Notes: generated by a model from the letters alone, not told the origin. A stretch of 64,000 bases of DNA from UBA1351 sp963677885 (GCA_963677885.1 OY782500.1:1674001-1738000), one strand, 5' to 3'. Shown: positions 43,475 to 53,111, counted from the stretch's first letter. Made by a program: numbers and translations.

Positions 43475-44578
43475 TTATATGAGTTGTCGTTTCATTCTTT
43501 CTTTCTCAGCTTCACCTCCGTCGTCTTCATACCACATAGGTTTAAGAATTTCTATACAGCATGGTTCCCCTTCTCCAAACTCATTCCAGTGAGGTGTTTC
43601 AATCTGGACGATTTGCTCTCCGACCTTTACCATATATCTGGTAGAGTCAGTCATGTAGATTTTTTTCTCTATTTTGGTTTTGAAGCCACTACTTTTATTT
43701 AAATTAATCTCATTTGGCCTTGTTGCTAGAATCATGTTCTCCTTAGCCTTATCCGGCATCTGAATTGGAATCTCCTGACCGCTATGGCCTTTTGGATAAA
43801 CTTTACCACCTCGTATATCCACCTTAATAAAGGTTGATTGCCCAAGGAAGGAGTGAACAAAACGATTCTTAGGATTGTTATAAAGATTTTCAGGTGTATC
43901 GACCTGCATGATTTTCCCCATATCCATAACCATCATCCGGTCAGACAGGGCCATTGCCTCTGACTGGTCGTGGGTAACAAAAATTATGGTGAAGTTAAAT
44001 TTTTTCTGCAGCTCTTTAATCTCAAAACGCATGGACTCCCGAAGTTTAGGGTCCAGGTTTGACAGAGGTTCATCAAGAAGCATAACCTTAGGATTGGTTA
44101 CTATGGCTCTTGCCAGGGCAATCCTTTGCTGCTGTCCACCGGATAGGTCGGATGGATAGACTTTTTCCATACCCGCTAACTGGGTATGTTTCAAGGCCTT
44201 TTCAACACGCTTTTTGATTTCACTCTTGTTGATTTTCTGAACTTGCAGTGGGAAAGCTACATTATCGTAGATATTCATATGTGGCCAGACGGCAAAAGCT
44301 TGAAACACCATACCAAGGCCCCTGTCTTCCGGTTGGACATATATTTTCTTTTTGTCATTGGATACGACTTTACCACACAGTTGGATTTCACCTTCAGTCA
44401 GGTCTTCAAAGCCTGCAATCATACGAAGGGTTGTTGTTTTTCCGCATCCTGATGGACCGAGAAAGGAGAAACATTCTCCCTCTTCCACAGCCAGGTTGAA
44501 CTGATCAACCGCTGTAATGGTTCCCAGGGTTTTGGTCGTAAATTGTTTGGTTACATTACTTAATACAATTTGGCTCAT
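43475..44578 (-). CDS. Iron(III)-type ABC ATPase, second copy (FbpC/PotA-like)
   Basis: Walker A is GPSGCGKTT, signature DLSGGQQQRIA, Walker B VMLLDEPLSNLD, and the H-loop is VTHDQSE. A C-terminal TOBE-like part (about 240-360) is typical of FbpC, PotA and MalK types. It begins 2 bp after the two-domain permease, with AAGGGG upstream. A second ATPase of the same family lies on the other side of the permease. They are diverged in the TOBE part and may form a heterodimer or be used alternately; which is true cannot be told from sequence. Confidence 0.88.
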   Translation of the reverse strand: MSQIVLSNVTKQFTTKTLGTITAVDQFNLAVEEGECFSFLGPSGCGKTTTLRMIAGFEDLTEGEIQLCGKVVSNDKKKIYVQPEDRGLGMVFQAFAVWPHMNIYDNVAFPLQVQKINKSEIKKRVEKALKHTQLAGMEKVYPSDLSGGQQQRIALARAIVTNPKVMLLDEPLSNLDPKLRESMRFEIKELQKKFNFTIIFVTHDQSEAMALSDRMMVMDMGKIMQVDTPENLYNNPKNRFVHSFLGQSTFIKVDIRGGKVYPKGHSGQEIPIQMPDKAKENMILATRPNEINLNKSSGFKTKIEKKIYMTDSTRYMVKVGEQIVQIETPHWNEFGEGEPCCIEILKPMWYEDDGGEAEKERMKRQLI

Positions 44579-44580
44579 GA

Positions 44581-46299
44581 CTATACCCCTTTCCTGTCTT
44601 TGGTCACTTGGGTAACCACCACATTACAGATAATGATAATGAATATGGCCACCGATGCCAGGGCTGATGCCTGTGGAATCAATCCGCTTTCTCTTAGGGA
44701 GTAGATGGCAACCCCGAGAGTTCTTGTGTAGGGGCCGTAAAGTAATAGGGATGTTGTTAATTCACGAATTGCCGGCAGGAAGATTAAGAAAAATCCTGAT
44801 ACCATAGCAGGTCTGATTAGTGGCAGTGTAATGTCTTTGAGTGATTCCAAATGGGAAGCACCACAGGATCTGGATGCTTCTTCCAATGAGGAGTGAACCT
44901 GTCTAAGAGCAGCAGATGCACTTTTCATAGAGAAGGACAGGTATCTGGCAATATAAGCGATAAGGATAATCCAAATCGTATTGTACAGGCTGACTTTTAA
45001 GGCTCCTGACCAAGCGAGGATAACACCGATGGCCAGAACAATACCGGGAATAGAATATGGTAGTACGGAAATAACCTCCAACACTTCTTTTCCCTTTGGC
45101 TTGATTTTGTTAATAACATAGGCGATCATTACACCAAGGAACATGGTCACTACACCTGCGGTTACAGACAGGAAGAGTGAGTTCTTGATAGAGTCGGTCA
45201 CCATTTTGTTGTCCACCAAAACGTTGGTATAGTTTCTAAATGTAAAGTTCTCCGGAATCAGCGGCAAACCGTATGCCTTTAACATACCTACCAGGAAAAT
45301 CATAACTAATGGAACCACAACGATGAAAATCAGGGTTACAATGGATAAGATCAAAAGTGGATATTTGGCCTTACGAAGTTTAATCAAGGTTGGTCGCATG
45401 GACTTACCCTTAATGATGTCATAGGATCCTGAACGAAGAACCAGCTTCTGAACAACCAGGGCTATTGCCACCACGGCAATCAAGAGAATGGAAAGGGCCG
45501 TTGCCTCTCTAACCCCTTGGAAGTCACCGGCTGCCCGGCTGATCAGGTCATATATTTTGGTTGGTAGGGTGAATATATTATTGGTGAAGCCGAGGATCTG
45601 TGGTACACCGAAGTGGGCCAATGAGCAAATCAGTATGAGGAGAGCACCAGCTGAAATGGCAGGTCTAACCAATGGCAAGGTGATTTTTCTAATAACATAA
45701 CCCTGTTTGGCACCGGCAATTCTGGCTGATTCTTCCAGGGTTGGGTCCATACGTTCCAGAGCTGAAACCACCTGCATAAAAACAAAGGGGAAGTAATAGG
45801 ATACCTCAACAAAGATGATTCCCCAAAGTGAGTTCATGTTAAAGGGTGCTGAACTTAAGTTGAAGGTTGACATAAGCCAGGTATTGACATAGCCACCTCT
45901 TCCTGAAAACATCAGGTCCCAAGCCATGGCTCCGAAAAAGGGTGGGAACATATAGGGTATGGTAAAAAGTCCTCTCATTAATGACTTCATGGGAACATCT
46001 GACCGGCCTAGAAGCCAGGCATAAAAGATACCCATTATAGTACCAAGAAGGGTTACCCAAAAACCTATTTGCATGGTATTCCACATAGCACTGACATTTT
46101 CCGCCCTGCCGATAACCCTGACAAACATGCCAAGATCAAGCTTGCCGTCTAAAAATAAGGCATTGGCAAAAATCATGGATACCGGAATAACAACAATGAT
46201 GACAAGAAGGATTGCACTGATGATGGTAAGCATCTTATCCAGGCTGAACTTCTTACCGTCGATCCTTGCCAAGTCTGAACTGACAGCCATCTTACTCAT
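44581..46299 (-). CDS. Iron(III)-type ABC permease with two BPD domains (FbpB-like)
   Basis: About 572 residues and 12 membrane segments, an internal duplication of two BPD permease units. The coupling loops are LEESARIAGAKQGYVIRKI with LPLVRPA, and LEEASRSCGASHLESLKDI with LPLIRPA. This fused form is typical of FbpB/AfuB, phosphonate and putrescine-like uptake. The start at 46299 has GGAG 9 nt upstream and overlaps the preceding ATPase stop by 8 bp. The longer frame to 46437 runs antisense-free through the ATPase gene without a site and is rejected. Confidence 0.88.
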   Translation of the reverse strand: MSKMAVSSDLARIDGKKFSLDKMLTIISAILLVIIVVIPVSMIFANALFLDGKLDLGMFVRVIGRAENVSAMWNTMQIGFWVTLLGTIMGIFYAWLLGRSDVPMKSLMRGLFTIPYMFPPFFGAMAWDLMFSGRGGYVNTWLMSTFNLSSAPFNMNSLWGIIFVEVSYYFPFVFMQVVSALERMDPTLEESARIAGAKQGYVIRKITLPLVRPAISAGALLILICSLAHFGVPQILGFTNNIFTLPTKIYDLISRAAGDFQGVREATALSILLIAVVAIALVVQKLVLRSGSYDIIKGKSMRPTLIKLRKAKYPLLILSIVTLIFIVVVPLVMIFLVGMLKAYGLPLIPENFTFRNYTNVLVDNKMVTDSIKNSLFLSVTAGVVTMFLGVMIAYVINKIKPKGKEVLEVISVLPYSIPGIVLAIGVILAWSGALKVSLYNTIWIILIAYIARYLSFSMKSASAALRQVHSSLEEASRSCGASHLESLKDITLPLIRPAMVSGFFLIFLPAIRELTTSLLLYGPYTRTLGVAIYSLRESGLIPQASALASVAIFIIIICNVVVTQVTKDRKGV

Positions 46300-47386
46300 A
46301 ATCATCCGCTCCTTTCTCATTGGCGCCATAGTACCTGGGTTCCACGAACTCAAGACCCACAGTTTCGCCTTCATCATAATTTTTCGTTTGGTGGACCTCG
46401 ATGGTTGATCGTTGTACACGAAGTTTAACATCGCCAAACTTCACAAAATAGTTGTAGTGGTTGCCTAAAAATGTTGAATTAAGTACAGTTCCTTTGAAGG
46501 GTGAATCGTCTTTGAACTTAATATTCATAGGACGTATCCCCATAACATTTTCCCTGTCAGAATCAAAGCCTAAAGGATTTTTTTCTGCATATTTGACCGA
46601 ATCCAGGCATGAAAAATAAACCCCGTCCTTTTTTTTGGTCATTGGGATGAAATTACTGACTCCTATAAAGGAGTATACAAACTTGTTAACAGGTTCCTTG
46701 ATAATCTCCTCATCGATTCCGATTTGGCATATATCCCCTTGACCGTCCATAATGGCTATTTTATCACAGACTTGAAGAGCCGCTTCCTGGTCATGGGTGA
46801 TATAGATAATGGTTGTGCCTATTTCTTTCTGAATCATCTGGATTTCCACCAGCATCTCTTCTCTAAGCTTGGCATCAAGATTGGTTATAGGCTCATCCAG
46901 GATGATCACATCATCGGATGATACTATGGCCCGGGCAATAGCTACACGCTGCTGTTGCCCGCCTGAAAGCTGAGCAGGAAGATGTTTCTCATAACCACTC
47001 ATCCTCACTTGCTTAAGAGCTTCTAGCGCCCTCTTTTCCATTTCTTTCTTGGCTACTTTTTTCTTTTTCAGCGGGTACTTGATGTTCTCAAGTACCGTAA
47101 GATGTGGCCATACTGCATAATCTTGAAAAACTACTCCTACACGTCTTCGTTCAGGAGACATATTGATTCGCTTAGCAGCACTAAACACACATGTGTTACC
47201 AATATAAATTTCACCTTTCTCAGGCTTAATGAAACCGCTTAAAAGTCGTATCAATGTTGTCTTTCCACAACCCGATGGCCCGACAATCCCCATAATCTGA
47301 CCTTCATCAACAGTCAGAGAAAAATCATTAAGGATTGTATGTTCTCCATATCGAAAGGTTATATTTTCAAATCTTATGTCTGCCAT
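46292..47386 (-). CDS. Iron(III)-type ABC ATPase, first copy (FbpC-like)
   Basis: Walker A is GPSGCGKTT, signature QLSGGQQQRVA, Walker B VIILDEPITNLD, and the H-loop is ITHDQEA. A TOBE-like C-terminus follows from about 240 (GIRPMNIKF). AAGGGG lies 5 nt upstream of the ATG. The gene is 12 bp after the binding-protein gene and overlaps the permease. Compared with the ATPase at 43475, the catalytic core is similar, but the linker and TOBE parts differ clearly, so this is an old duplication. Confidence 0.88.
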   Translation of the reverse strand: MADIRFENITFRYGEHTILNDFSLTVDEGQIMGIVGPSGCGKTTLIRLLSGFIKPEKGEIYIGNTCVFSAAKRINMSPERRRVGVVFQDYAVWPHLTVLENIKYPLKKKKVAKKEMEKRALEALKQVRMSGYEKHLPAQLSGGQQQRVAIARAIVSSDDVIILDEPITNLDAKLREEMLVEIQMIQKEIGTTIIYITHDQEAALQVCDKIAIMDGQGDICQIGIDEEIIKEPVNKFVYSFIGVSNFIPMTKKKDGVYFSCLDSVKYAEKNPLGFDSDRENVMGIRPMNIKFKDDSPFKGTVLNSTFLGNHYNYFVKFGDVKLRVQRSTIEVHQTKNYDEGETVGLEFVEPRYYGANEKGADDYE

Positions 47387-47398
47387 AATATCCCCTTT

Positions 47399-48472
47399 CT
47401 ATTTAAAGATCTTGTCGAACTGCTCTAGTATATTCTTGCTTTTTTCTGCTAATTCTGCATCATTTACCGGCAGGCTGGCTGCTTCGATTTCAGGAATTGT
47501 CATGCCTTCACCACTTGACATATCGCCACGGACTGAGTTTAAGTTGTTGTCTAAGAGAATTTGTTGGCCTTCTTTGGATAAAATATAATCATAGAGAAGT
47601 TTTCCGTTTTCTTCATTGGCACAACCTTCAATAAGAGCTATAGGACTTGTTATGGAAATCAAATTTTCTTCAGGATATTTGAATCCAATAGTTGCTCCGT
47701 CTGCTGCAAGGTTCTTTGATACATAATCAAGGCATAATCCAACTTTGTATGCACCTGCTGCGATTTTGTTATGAGTTGCTGTTGTTCCACTTTCAAGTTC
47801 AGCGCCGTGGGCTTTTAATTTCTCAAAATAATCAAAACCATAATCTTCATGATTGAGAAGGGCTGAAACTGCATAGAAGGAAGTTCCTGATGAACCCGGA
47901 TCTGTAATGATGATCTGATCTTTCCACTCCGGATTTAAAAGATCATCCCATGTTTTTGGTGCTTCTTCAGGTGTTACCAGGTTTGTGTTGTAGCCAAAAC
48001 CAGCAACTACAAGTCTTGCTCCGGTATAGTAGCCTTCTGGATCCTTGAACTTGGCACCGATATTAACGCCTTCAGGAGATTCGTATTTTGCCAGGATACC
48101 TTTCTCTTTAAAGGTAATGTAGTTTCCAGGGTCTCCAACCCAGATGACATCAGCTGCTACTTGACCTGATTGGTTTTCAGTTGCAATCTTGGTAACAACT
48201 TTACCTGTACCTGCAAAATAGTAATCCATCTTAATATTAGGATATTTTGCTGTGAAACCTTCTTTAAGAGCCTTAAGCTGAGCTTCCTGCATAGATGAGT
48301 AAAGCATTACCTCACCGGAAGGGCCGTCTTCTGCCTTAGCTTCAGAACTTGTTTGGCTTTTGGTTTCTCCTTCTCCCCCTGAGCTGGTTTCTTCACCTGT
48401 GCTGCATGCGCTGAGCACCATGACCATAAGTAAACAAATTGCTACAAGTGTTGACATGTGTCTTTTTTTCAT
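47399..48472 (-). CDS. Iron(III)-type solute-binding lipoprotein (FbpA-like)
   Basis: A lipoprotein: MKKRHMSTLVAICLL then lipobox LSAC. The binding domain has VMLYSSMQEAQLKAL, DYYFAGTGKVVTKIATE, ADVIWVGDPGNYITF and GYNTNLVTPEEAPKTW, the FbpA/AfuA pattern. Related proteins also bind 2-aminoethylphosphonate, phosphoglycerate or thiamine. I cannot place the Tyr pair that binds iron, so iron is not certain. The start at 48472 has GGAGG 8 nt upstream. It is the first gene of the operon, divergent from a membrane AraC regulator that probably controls it. Confidence 0.85.
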   Translation of the reverse strand: MKKRHMSTLVAICLLMVMVLSACSTGEETSSGGEGETKSQTSSEAKAEDGPSGEVMLYSSMQEAQLKALKEGFTAKYPNIKMDYYFAGTGKVVTKIATENQSGQVAADVIWVGDPGNYITFKEKGILAKYESPEGVNIGAKFKDPEGYYTGARLVVAGFGYNTNLVTPEEAPKTWDDLLNPEWKDQIIITDPGSSGTSFYAVSALLNHEDYGFDYFEKLKAHGAELESGTTATHNKIAAGAYKVGLCLDYVSKNLAADGATIGFKYPEENLISITSPIALIEGCANEENGKLLYDYILSKEGQQILLDNNLNSVRGDMSSGEGMTIPEIEAASLPVNDAELAEKSKNILEQFDKIFK

Positions 48473-48547
48473 TTGTTCTACCTCCATCATTTTGAATTAA
48501 GTTTTGCTTACCATTGAATCATAGCCCTGAAATGGGGGTTTTTATAG

Positions 48548-48591
48548 TTCAATATGGTTGAATTGACGATTTGAGCTATTTTGGACATTAT
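48548..48591 (+). promoter_or_regulatory. Divergent control region: inverted repeat and promoter of the AraC gene
   Basis: TTCAA-TATGG-TTGAA inverted repeat (48548-48562) sits directly before a -35 TTGACG (48563-48568), a 17-nt spacer and CATTAT (48586-48591) reading toward the AraC gene. The repeat is a candidate operator between the two divergent transcripts. Confidence 0.45.
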
Positions 48592-48684
48592 CATTTTTAG
48601 GAAAATATACTATAATCATAATGTGAACCAGGGGAAGATGCAAAGTTTTCCCCTTCACTATTCTCATTCTGAAAGGCTAGATAT

Positions 48685-50955
48685 ATGAAAACTCGATATA
48701 AACAAAATGTAGAATCCATCAGCTATTCCATGTCGACCTGGTTAAGAAACCTCTTCATACTAACCATCGGTCTCCTTCTTGTTGTTTTTATTCTATCAAA
48801 GAATTATGAATATGCTACGGTCAATCTGGTTTCTTCATTAAATGAAGAGTTTTCCATCCATGCTGATCAAATGTCTACCCAAATTCAGGATGCAGTCATT
48901 ACTTCTGCCATGCAGATTTATTTTTCCCCTTCCGTCACAACTCTGAGAACTTCTGACCACCTGACTAACTTCGAAGGCATCCTAGGCATTCGTACGATGA
49001 ATGCCGGCATGGTCAGCAGCAACCTCATCCACTCTATATATGTATATAATGAAGAAAAGGATTATATCTTTACCACATATGAAATCGGATCTTTCTACAG
49101 CCATGAATTTTTTGACAAAACAGGAACTATGATGCTGACCAATCCGGATGCCTACCCCAAGCTGACGCCTATACACCGAGAAATTCTTTGGGACTTGGAT
49201 GAAGAACCTGATGTAGTCTATTCATTTTTAGTCCATGACAGAACCTCTGAATACAACAACGGATCCATGCTCATCAATATATTTGCCCAATCATACAATA
49301 ATATCTTTTTTAATTCAACCACTGATACCAATGATTATCTCCTCCTTCTTAACAAGGATTTTCAGATCATGGCTGCTTCTGATGCCTATAGGGTCAATAC
49401 TATGGCTGAAGAAATGGAAGCTATCGACCAGCATATCCTCCTCAATCATTTACCCAGCGATGAAGGGTCGGGGTACTTTATTAATAAGGATAGAGGCTCT
49501 AAAACTATATATTTCTATACCCATATGCCTCAGTCAGGCTGGTATTTTGTTAAAGTCATTGCCTATGCTGACTGTATGGCCGGACTGAAAAATATGATTT
49601 ACTATACCATTGTTATCGCACTAATCCTCATCATCTGCGGCTTCCTCATCGCCTATATATCCATGAAGCGTTTTTACAGTCCCCTAAAAAAAATTATGGC
49701 CACCCTCTCCCCTGTTCATGAGGGGATGGATGACCAACAGACAGATATCGTCGGAGATTTTGATCTTTTTATTGCCAATCAAAAGGAAGTATCTGACAGC
49801 TATAACAGTTTACTAAAATCTGAGTTCCTAAAGCACATCCTACTTTCAACCAGTTCTGTAGACCCTACCATTACCAATAAGTTTAACCTCTATAAAATTC
49901 CTTTTATCGATGGCAAGCCTTATTACCTGGTCCTTCTTCAGATGCCCTCAGACCTGGAATCAGATCATCAGGATTTTGACAAACCACTTATTGACCTTAA
50001 TCAGGATAGTATTATCCACCACGAATCCTTGACTATTGCCGGTCAAGACTTACTGATTATCCAATCTCAAGAAGCCCTGTCTATTGAATCCCTTTGCCAG
50101 ACCTTTATAGACCAGGGATATTCACTCTGTATATTCAGTATAAGTGTCTATGATATTCGAGACCTTCGTAAGTCCTATATCAGACTTCAGGAACTTAGGC
50201 GTCTCCACATCTTCTATCCTGATCGCAACCTACTTAGTGAAGCATGGCTTCTAAAGAAAAATAAGGAAAATCATGACCAAAGCTATTTTGAATCCCAGAT
50301 TCTCCATTACTTAAAAGCATCTGACCTAAAACAGGCTATTGAAAACTACCATCAACAGATTGATCAATGTAAAGACCACCGTTTTTCTGTTATACTTTTT
50401 AACCTTAAAAGCCTCTATCTGACCATCGACACTTATTACCTGGCCCTCCTAAAAGAATATAAGAATGTGGAAAAGAATGTGGACATTGACGGATTTGAGA
50501 AAAAGATTCTCTCCGCCAAAACAATTGATGACATCAACACAATTTTCATTGATCATATAAGAGCTACTTTTGAGCTTCAAAATGACTTATCTGAGTCTAA
50601 ACAAGTTCACATCTGTAATCAGGTTAAAGCTTATATCGATGACAATTATACAGATTATAATCTGACTCAGTCCGGAATCTCTTATTTTCTGGACATATCT
50701 CAGAGTAAGTTGAGCAAAGCCTTCAAGCTGATAGAGGGAATGACCGTCAGCGATTACATTAACCAGATAAGAATTGAAAAGTCCATGGAACTTTTAGTTA
50801 AGACCGACATGACCATAAAGGAAATCACTCAGCTGGTCGGTATTGAAAATACCAAATATTTTTATACCCTATTCAAGAATAAAACGCAGTTGACACCATC
50901 ATCTTATCGTCAGGTCGAAAGAATTAAGGACAACGATGACAAACCAAACTCTTAA
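48685..50955 (+). CDS. Membrane-bound AraC-family regulator with extracytoplasmic sensor
   Basis: A 756-residue protein. TM1 is at about 17-37, followed by a 270-residue outer, Cache-like domain and TM2 at about 308-330. A long cytoplasmic linker leads to a C-terminal AraC double HTH (about 655-745): LTQSGISYFLDISQSKLSKAF and IKEITQLVGIENTKYFYTLF. Regulators of this build (YesN/YesS-like) sense an outside ligand and act without a separate kinase. It is divergent from the iron-type ABC operon, its probable target, with the binding protein's ligand as probable signal. A GAAAGG lies upstream of the ATG. Confidence 0.88.
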   Translation: MKTRYKQNVESISYSMSTWLRNLFILTIGLLLVVFILSKNYEYATVNLVSSLNEEFSIHADQMSTQIQDAVITSAMQIYFSPSVTTLRTSDHLTNFEGILGIRTMNAGMVSSNLIHSIYVYNEEKDYIFTTYEIGSFYSHEFFDKTGTMMLTNPDAYPKLTPIHREILWDLDEEPDVVYSFLVHDRTSEYNNGSMLINIFAQSYNNIFFNSTTDTNDYLLLLNKDFQIMAASDAYRVNTMAEEMEAIDQHILLNHLPSDEGSGYFINKDRGSKTIYFYTHMPQSGWYFVKVIAYADCMAGLKNMIYYTIVIALILIICGFLIAYISMKRFYSPLKKIMATLSPVHEGMDDQQTDIVGDFDLFIANQKEVSDSYNSLLKSEFLKHILLSTSSVDPTITNKFNLYKIPFIDGKPYYLVLLQMPSDLESDHQDFDKPLIDLNQDSIIHHESLTIAGQDLLIIQSQEALSIESLCQTFIDQGYSLCIFSISVYDIRDLRKSYIRLQELRRLHIFYPDRNLLSEAWLLKKNKENHDQSYFESQILHYLKASDLKQAIENYHQQIDQCKDHRFSVILFNLKSLYLTIDTYYLALLKEYKNVEKNVDIDGFEKKILSAKTIDDINTIFIDHIRATFELQNDLSESKQVHICNQVKAYIDDNYTDYNLTQSGISYFLDISQSKLSKAFKLIEGMTVSDYINQIRIEKSMELLVKTDMTIKEITQLVGIENTKYFYTLFKNKTQLTPSSYRQVERIKDNDDKPNS

Positions 50956-50972
50956 TAGCTTATTTATGGACT

Positions 50973-51008
50973 AAAAAAGCTCTTGTATCCTATATCAGGT
51001 ACAAGAGC
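50973..51008 (-). terminator. Terminator between the convergent AraC and SH3 genes
   Basis: Stem GCTCTTGTA/TACAAGAGC (50979-50987, 51000-51008) with a 12-nt loop, followed on the minus strand by a T6 tract. It serves mainly the SH3 lipoprotein gene. Confidence 0.8.
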
Positions 51009-51028
51009 CTTACTTCTAAACCCACAAT

Positions 51029-52393
51029 CTATAAATTGAGTTCTTCAAGGAACATGACAGACATGCCCCCTTCACTGTTAAGCTTGACATTAATAATGGG
51101 ATCTTCCACTTCAATCATACACTTATATGGGTTTGAGAGATCTTCGCCTATGCTGTTCAAGTAAATTCTCAAACTGTCTGAATTTCTAAAATAAAAGAAA
51201 CTCCCAGGAATTTCAGCCTTATAGCTTTCGCTGGCATTGGAATCTGACATATCAATAACCATATTCTCTATTCCATCAGCACAAATAAACACCGGTTCTT
51301 GATACATCTCATCAAGCTCGATTTGTCCTGAAAGCTGAAGACGGCCTGTAAACTCTATATATGCATGGCCCTGATCACCCTTTATGTCATTCTCAATGGA
51401 TTTAACAGTCAGTTCATCAAGGGTATCGCCAACTGACAAATCCCACAGACTATAGACCCTGTCACTACTTACTTCAGAACCTGTTTCACTGTTTGTTGAG
51501 TCTGAAATGGTTTCCAGCTCAAAATAGCTTAGAGGCATCAACTGGATAAAACTGATGCTTTCCTTGTCATCGGCATTGAGAACCACCTGATATGACCCTG
51601 TATAATATGCCATCAATAATGCACCATCGCTATAGAGACCTTCTCCTGCAAAATCTTCATAGATAACTTCTCTATTTGGATAGCCAAGTGTCTCTTTTAC
51701 TTTTTCGATTGAGTCACCAACTTGAATCCCAAACATCTTCTGGCTGCCTGTGTAGAAAATGTCTGCTATATCACCAACAGCCTTCCCCTCAACGCCTTGT
51801 CCATAAAGGCTAAATCCAATATTCTCATAACCCAAATAGGTTCCACCCATAAAATATTCTTCAGTATAAGCCGTACCAAATTCTCCAATAACGTCATCCT
51901 TGTGGTCATCGACTGTTACTGACATACCGTCCAGATGTCCATCAAAAGCAGATAATAAAAGTCCTTTCCCAACTCCATTGTTCAAGTCATCTTCCCCAAT
52001 ACAAAACCAGCCTGCAATCCATCCCCTTGTTCCGTCAACATTTGTTTTGTACCATGGAAATCCTGCCTCAGTAATCATGATTTGATCCACAGTCAATACA
52101 GTATCCTGAACAGCTGTTGCAATAACATTTCCTGAAAGACCGGCACTGTCACGTACATTTAGCTTACTTGCCTGCACCACAACTTTCATACCTGCTTCAA
52201 CAGCATATACATCGATTGCTTCTTCTGGTTCAGCATCGATTGTTTCAGTCAATTCCTTATCCTCAGTAGTGCCTTGCTCTTGTGTGTCCTGATCCTGTTC
52301 GCTTTCAGATTCCTTAGCTGTATCAATAGGTTCAGCACTGCAGCCGTTTACGATCAGCAACATAAGTGTCAATATAACTAGTAATTTCTTCAT
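51029..52393 (-). CDS. SH3-domain lipoprotein of unknown function
   Basis: A lipoprotein: MKKLLVILTLMLLIV then lipobox VNGC. An acidic Glu/Asp/Thr linker follows to about residue 65. A bacterial SH3 domain (about 70-135) is seen in VVQASKLNVRDSAGLSG and WYKTNVDGTRGWIAGWF; such domains usually bind cell-wall peptides. The remaining 300 residues are not recognised; they include a DUF-like repeat with IGEFGTAY and KVKETLGYPNRE, which could be another wall-binding module. The start is ATG 52393 with GGAGG 4 nt upstream. Upstream lies the 49-bp tandem repeat array. Confidence 0.8.
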   Translation of the reverse strand: MKKLLVILTLMLLIVNGCSAEPIDTAKESESEQDQDTQEQGTTEDKELTETIDAEPEEAIDVYAVEAGMKVVVQASKLNVRDSAGLSGNVIATAVQDTVLTVDQIMITEAGFPWYKTNVDGTRGWIAGWFCIGEDDLNNGVGKGLLLSAFDGHLDGMSVTVDDHKDDVIGEFGTAYTEEYFMGGTYLGYENIGFSLYGQGVEGKAVGDIADIFYTGSQKMFGIQVGDSIEKVKETLGYPNREVIYEDFAGEGLYSDGALLMAYYTGSYQVVLNADDKESISFIQLMPLSYFELETISDSTNSETGSEVSSDRVYSLWDLSVGDTLDELTVKSIENDIKGDQGHAYIEFTGRLQLSGQIELDEMYQEPVFICADGIENMVIDMSDSNASESYKAEIPGSFFYFRNSDSLRIYLNSIGEDLSNPYKCMIEVEDPIINVKLNSEGGMSVMFLEELNL

Positions 52394-52466
52394 GTCTCCT
52401 CCATTCTGTTTCTGTCTCATCATAGTATCTGTATTATTATAACAGATTCTTGCTTTATAGAACAAG

Positions 52467-52647
52467 GTTCGCTTTGCTCAACTACCCGTCTTTCTAGACC
52501 TTCGCAACGGTCCGTTTCGCTTCGCTACACTACCCGTCTTTCTAGGACCTTCGCAAGGGTCCGTTTCGCTTCGCTACACTACCCGTCTTTCTAGGACCTT
52601 CGCAACGGTCCGTTTCGCTTCGCTACACTACCCGTCGCGAACGTCCT
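52467..52647. repeat. 49-bp tandem repeat array, about 3.5 units
   Basis: Full units begin at 52501, 52550 and 52599, with a diverged partial unit from about 52467. Units differ at one or two bases (for instance CAACGGTCC against CAAGGGTCC). Each holds a small inverted repeat GGACC-N8-GGTCC and a CGCTTCGCT motif. Units are contiguous with no unique spacers, so this is not CRISPR. No coding frame fits. Confidence 0.9.
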
Positions 52648-52651
52648 AGAA

Positions 52652-52718
52652 TAGAGAGATACAAAGAGGCCAATGGCTATGCAAGCATCCCCATTGACCT
52701 CTTTATATCTCTCTGCTC
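52652..52718. terminator. Large hairpin downstream of the small-protein operon
   Basis: An imperfect stem joins AGAGAGATACAAAGAGG and CAATGG on the left to CCATTG and CCTCTTTATATCTCTCT on the right, with a 16-nt loop. There is no long T run on either side, so its strength is uncertain. It lies between the 98-residue gene and the repeat array. Confidence 0.6.
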
Positions 52719-52781
52719 TCCTCATGTTTTCACGAAAGAAGAACATGGCCGCCAGACCATGCCCTCTCATACCCTTTTATG

Positions 52782-53078
52782 TTAGCTGCTATGTTCCATC
52801 CATTTTAACATCATGACAGCACCGAAGATGTAAGTTTCAAGACTTACGTTGTGAAAATCCGCATGTTCCAAAACCTTCTGAAAGTCTTGGTGCTCCATAT
52901 CTATCGTAACCTGCCTCATCAAGTTGTACTCTTCAAGTATCTTTGGATTGGAATAACAGTTAGGGTCCCTTCTTGCGATTCTCACCGCTTCAATTATTGT
53001 CTCTCCCAAGCTATGACCTCTTTCTTTTGCCACAGCCACCATCTCATCATAGTCCCGACATCTAAATGCCAATAACAT
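52782..53078 (-). CDS. Small protein of unknown function (98 residues) in the peptide operon
   Basis: It begins MLLAFRCRDYDEMVAVAKE with AAAGGAG 6 nt upstream. It is mainly helical by residue pattern, with no signal peptide, membrane segment or Cys pair beyond two single Cys. I recognise no family. It lies 33 bp after the stop of the 40-residue exported peptide gene and in the same direction, so both are probably one transcript under the divergent TPR regulator. A role downstream of that regulator is an inference from position. Confidence 0.75.
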   Translation of the reverse strand: MLLAFRCRDYDEMVAVAKERGHSLGETIIEAVRIARRDPNCYSNPKILEEYNLMRQVTIDMEHQDFQKVLEHADFHNVSLETYIFGAVMMLKWMEHSS

Positions 53079-53111
53079 GACTTCTCCTTTACTTGCGTCA
53101 GCTGGGTTCTT

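Noticed and set aside
46300..46437. Longer N-terminus of the iron-type permease
   Set aside because: It lies wholly within the coding sequence of the upstream ATPase, lacks a ribosome-binding site and does not resemble a permease.
52467..52647. CRISPR array
   Set aside because: Units are contiguous with no spacers, and no cas genes are present.
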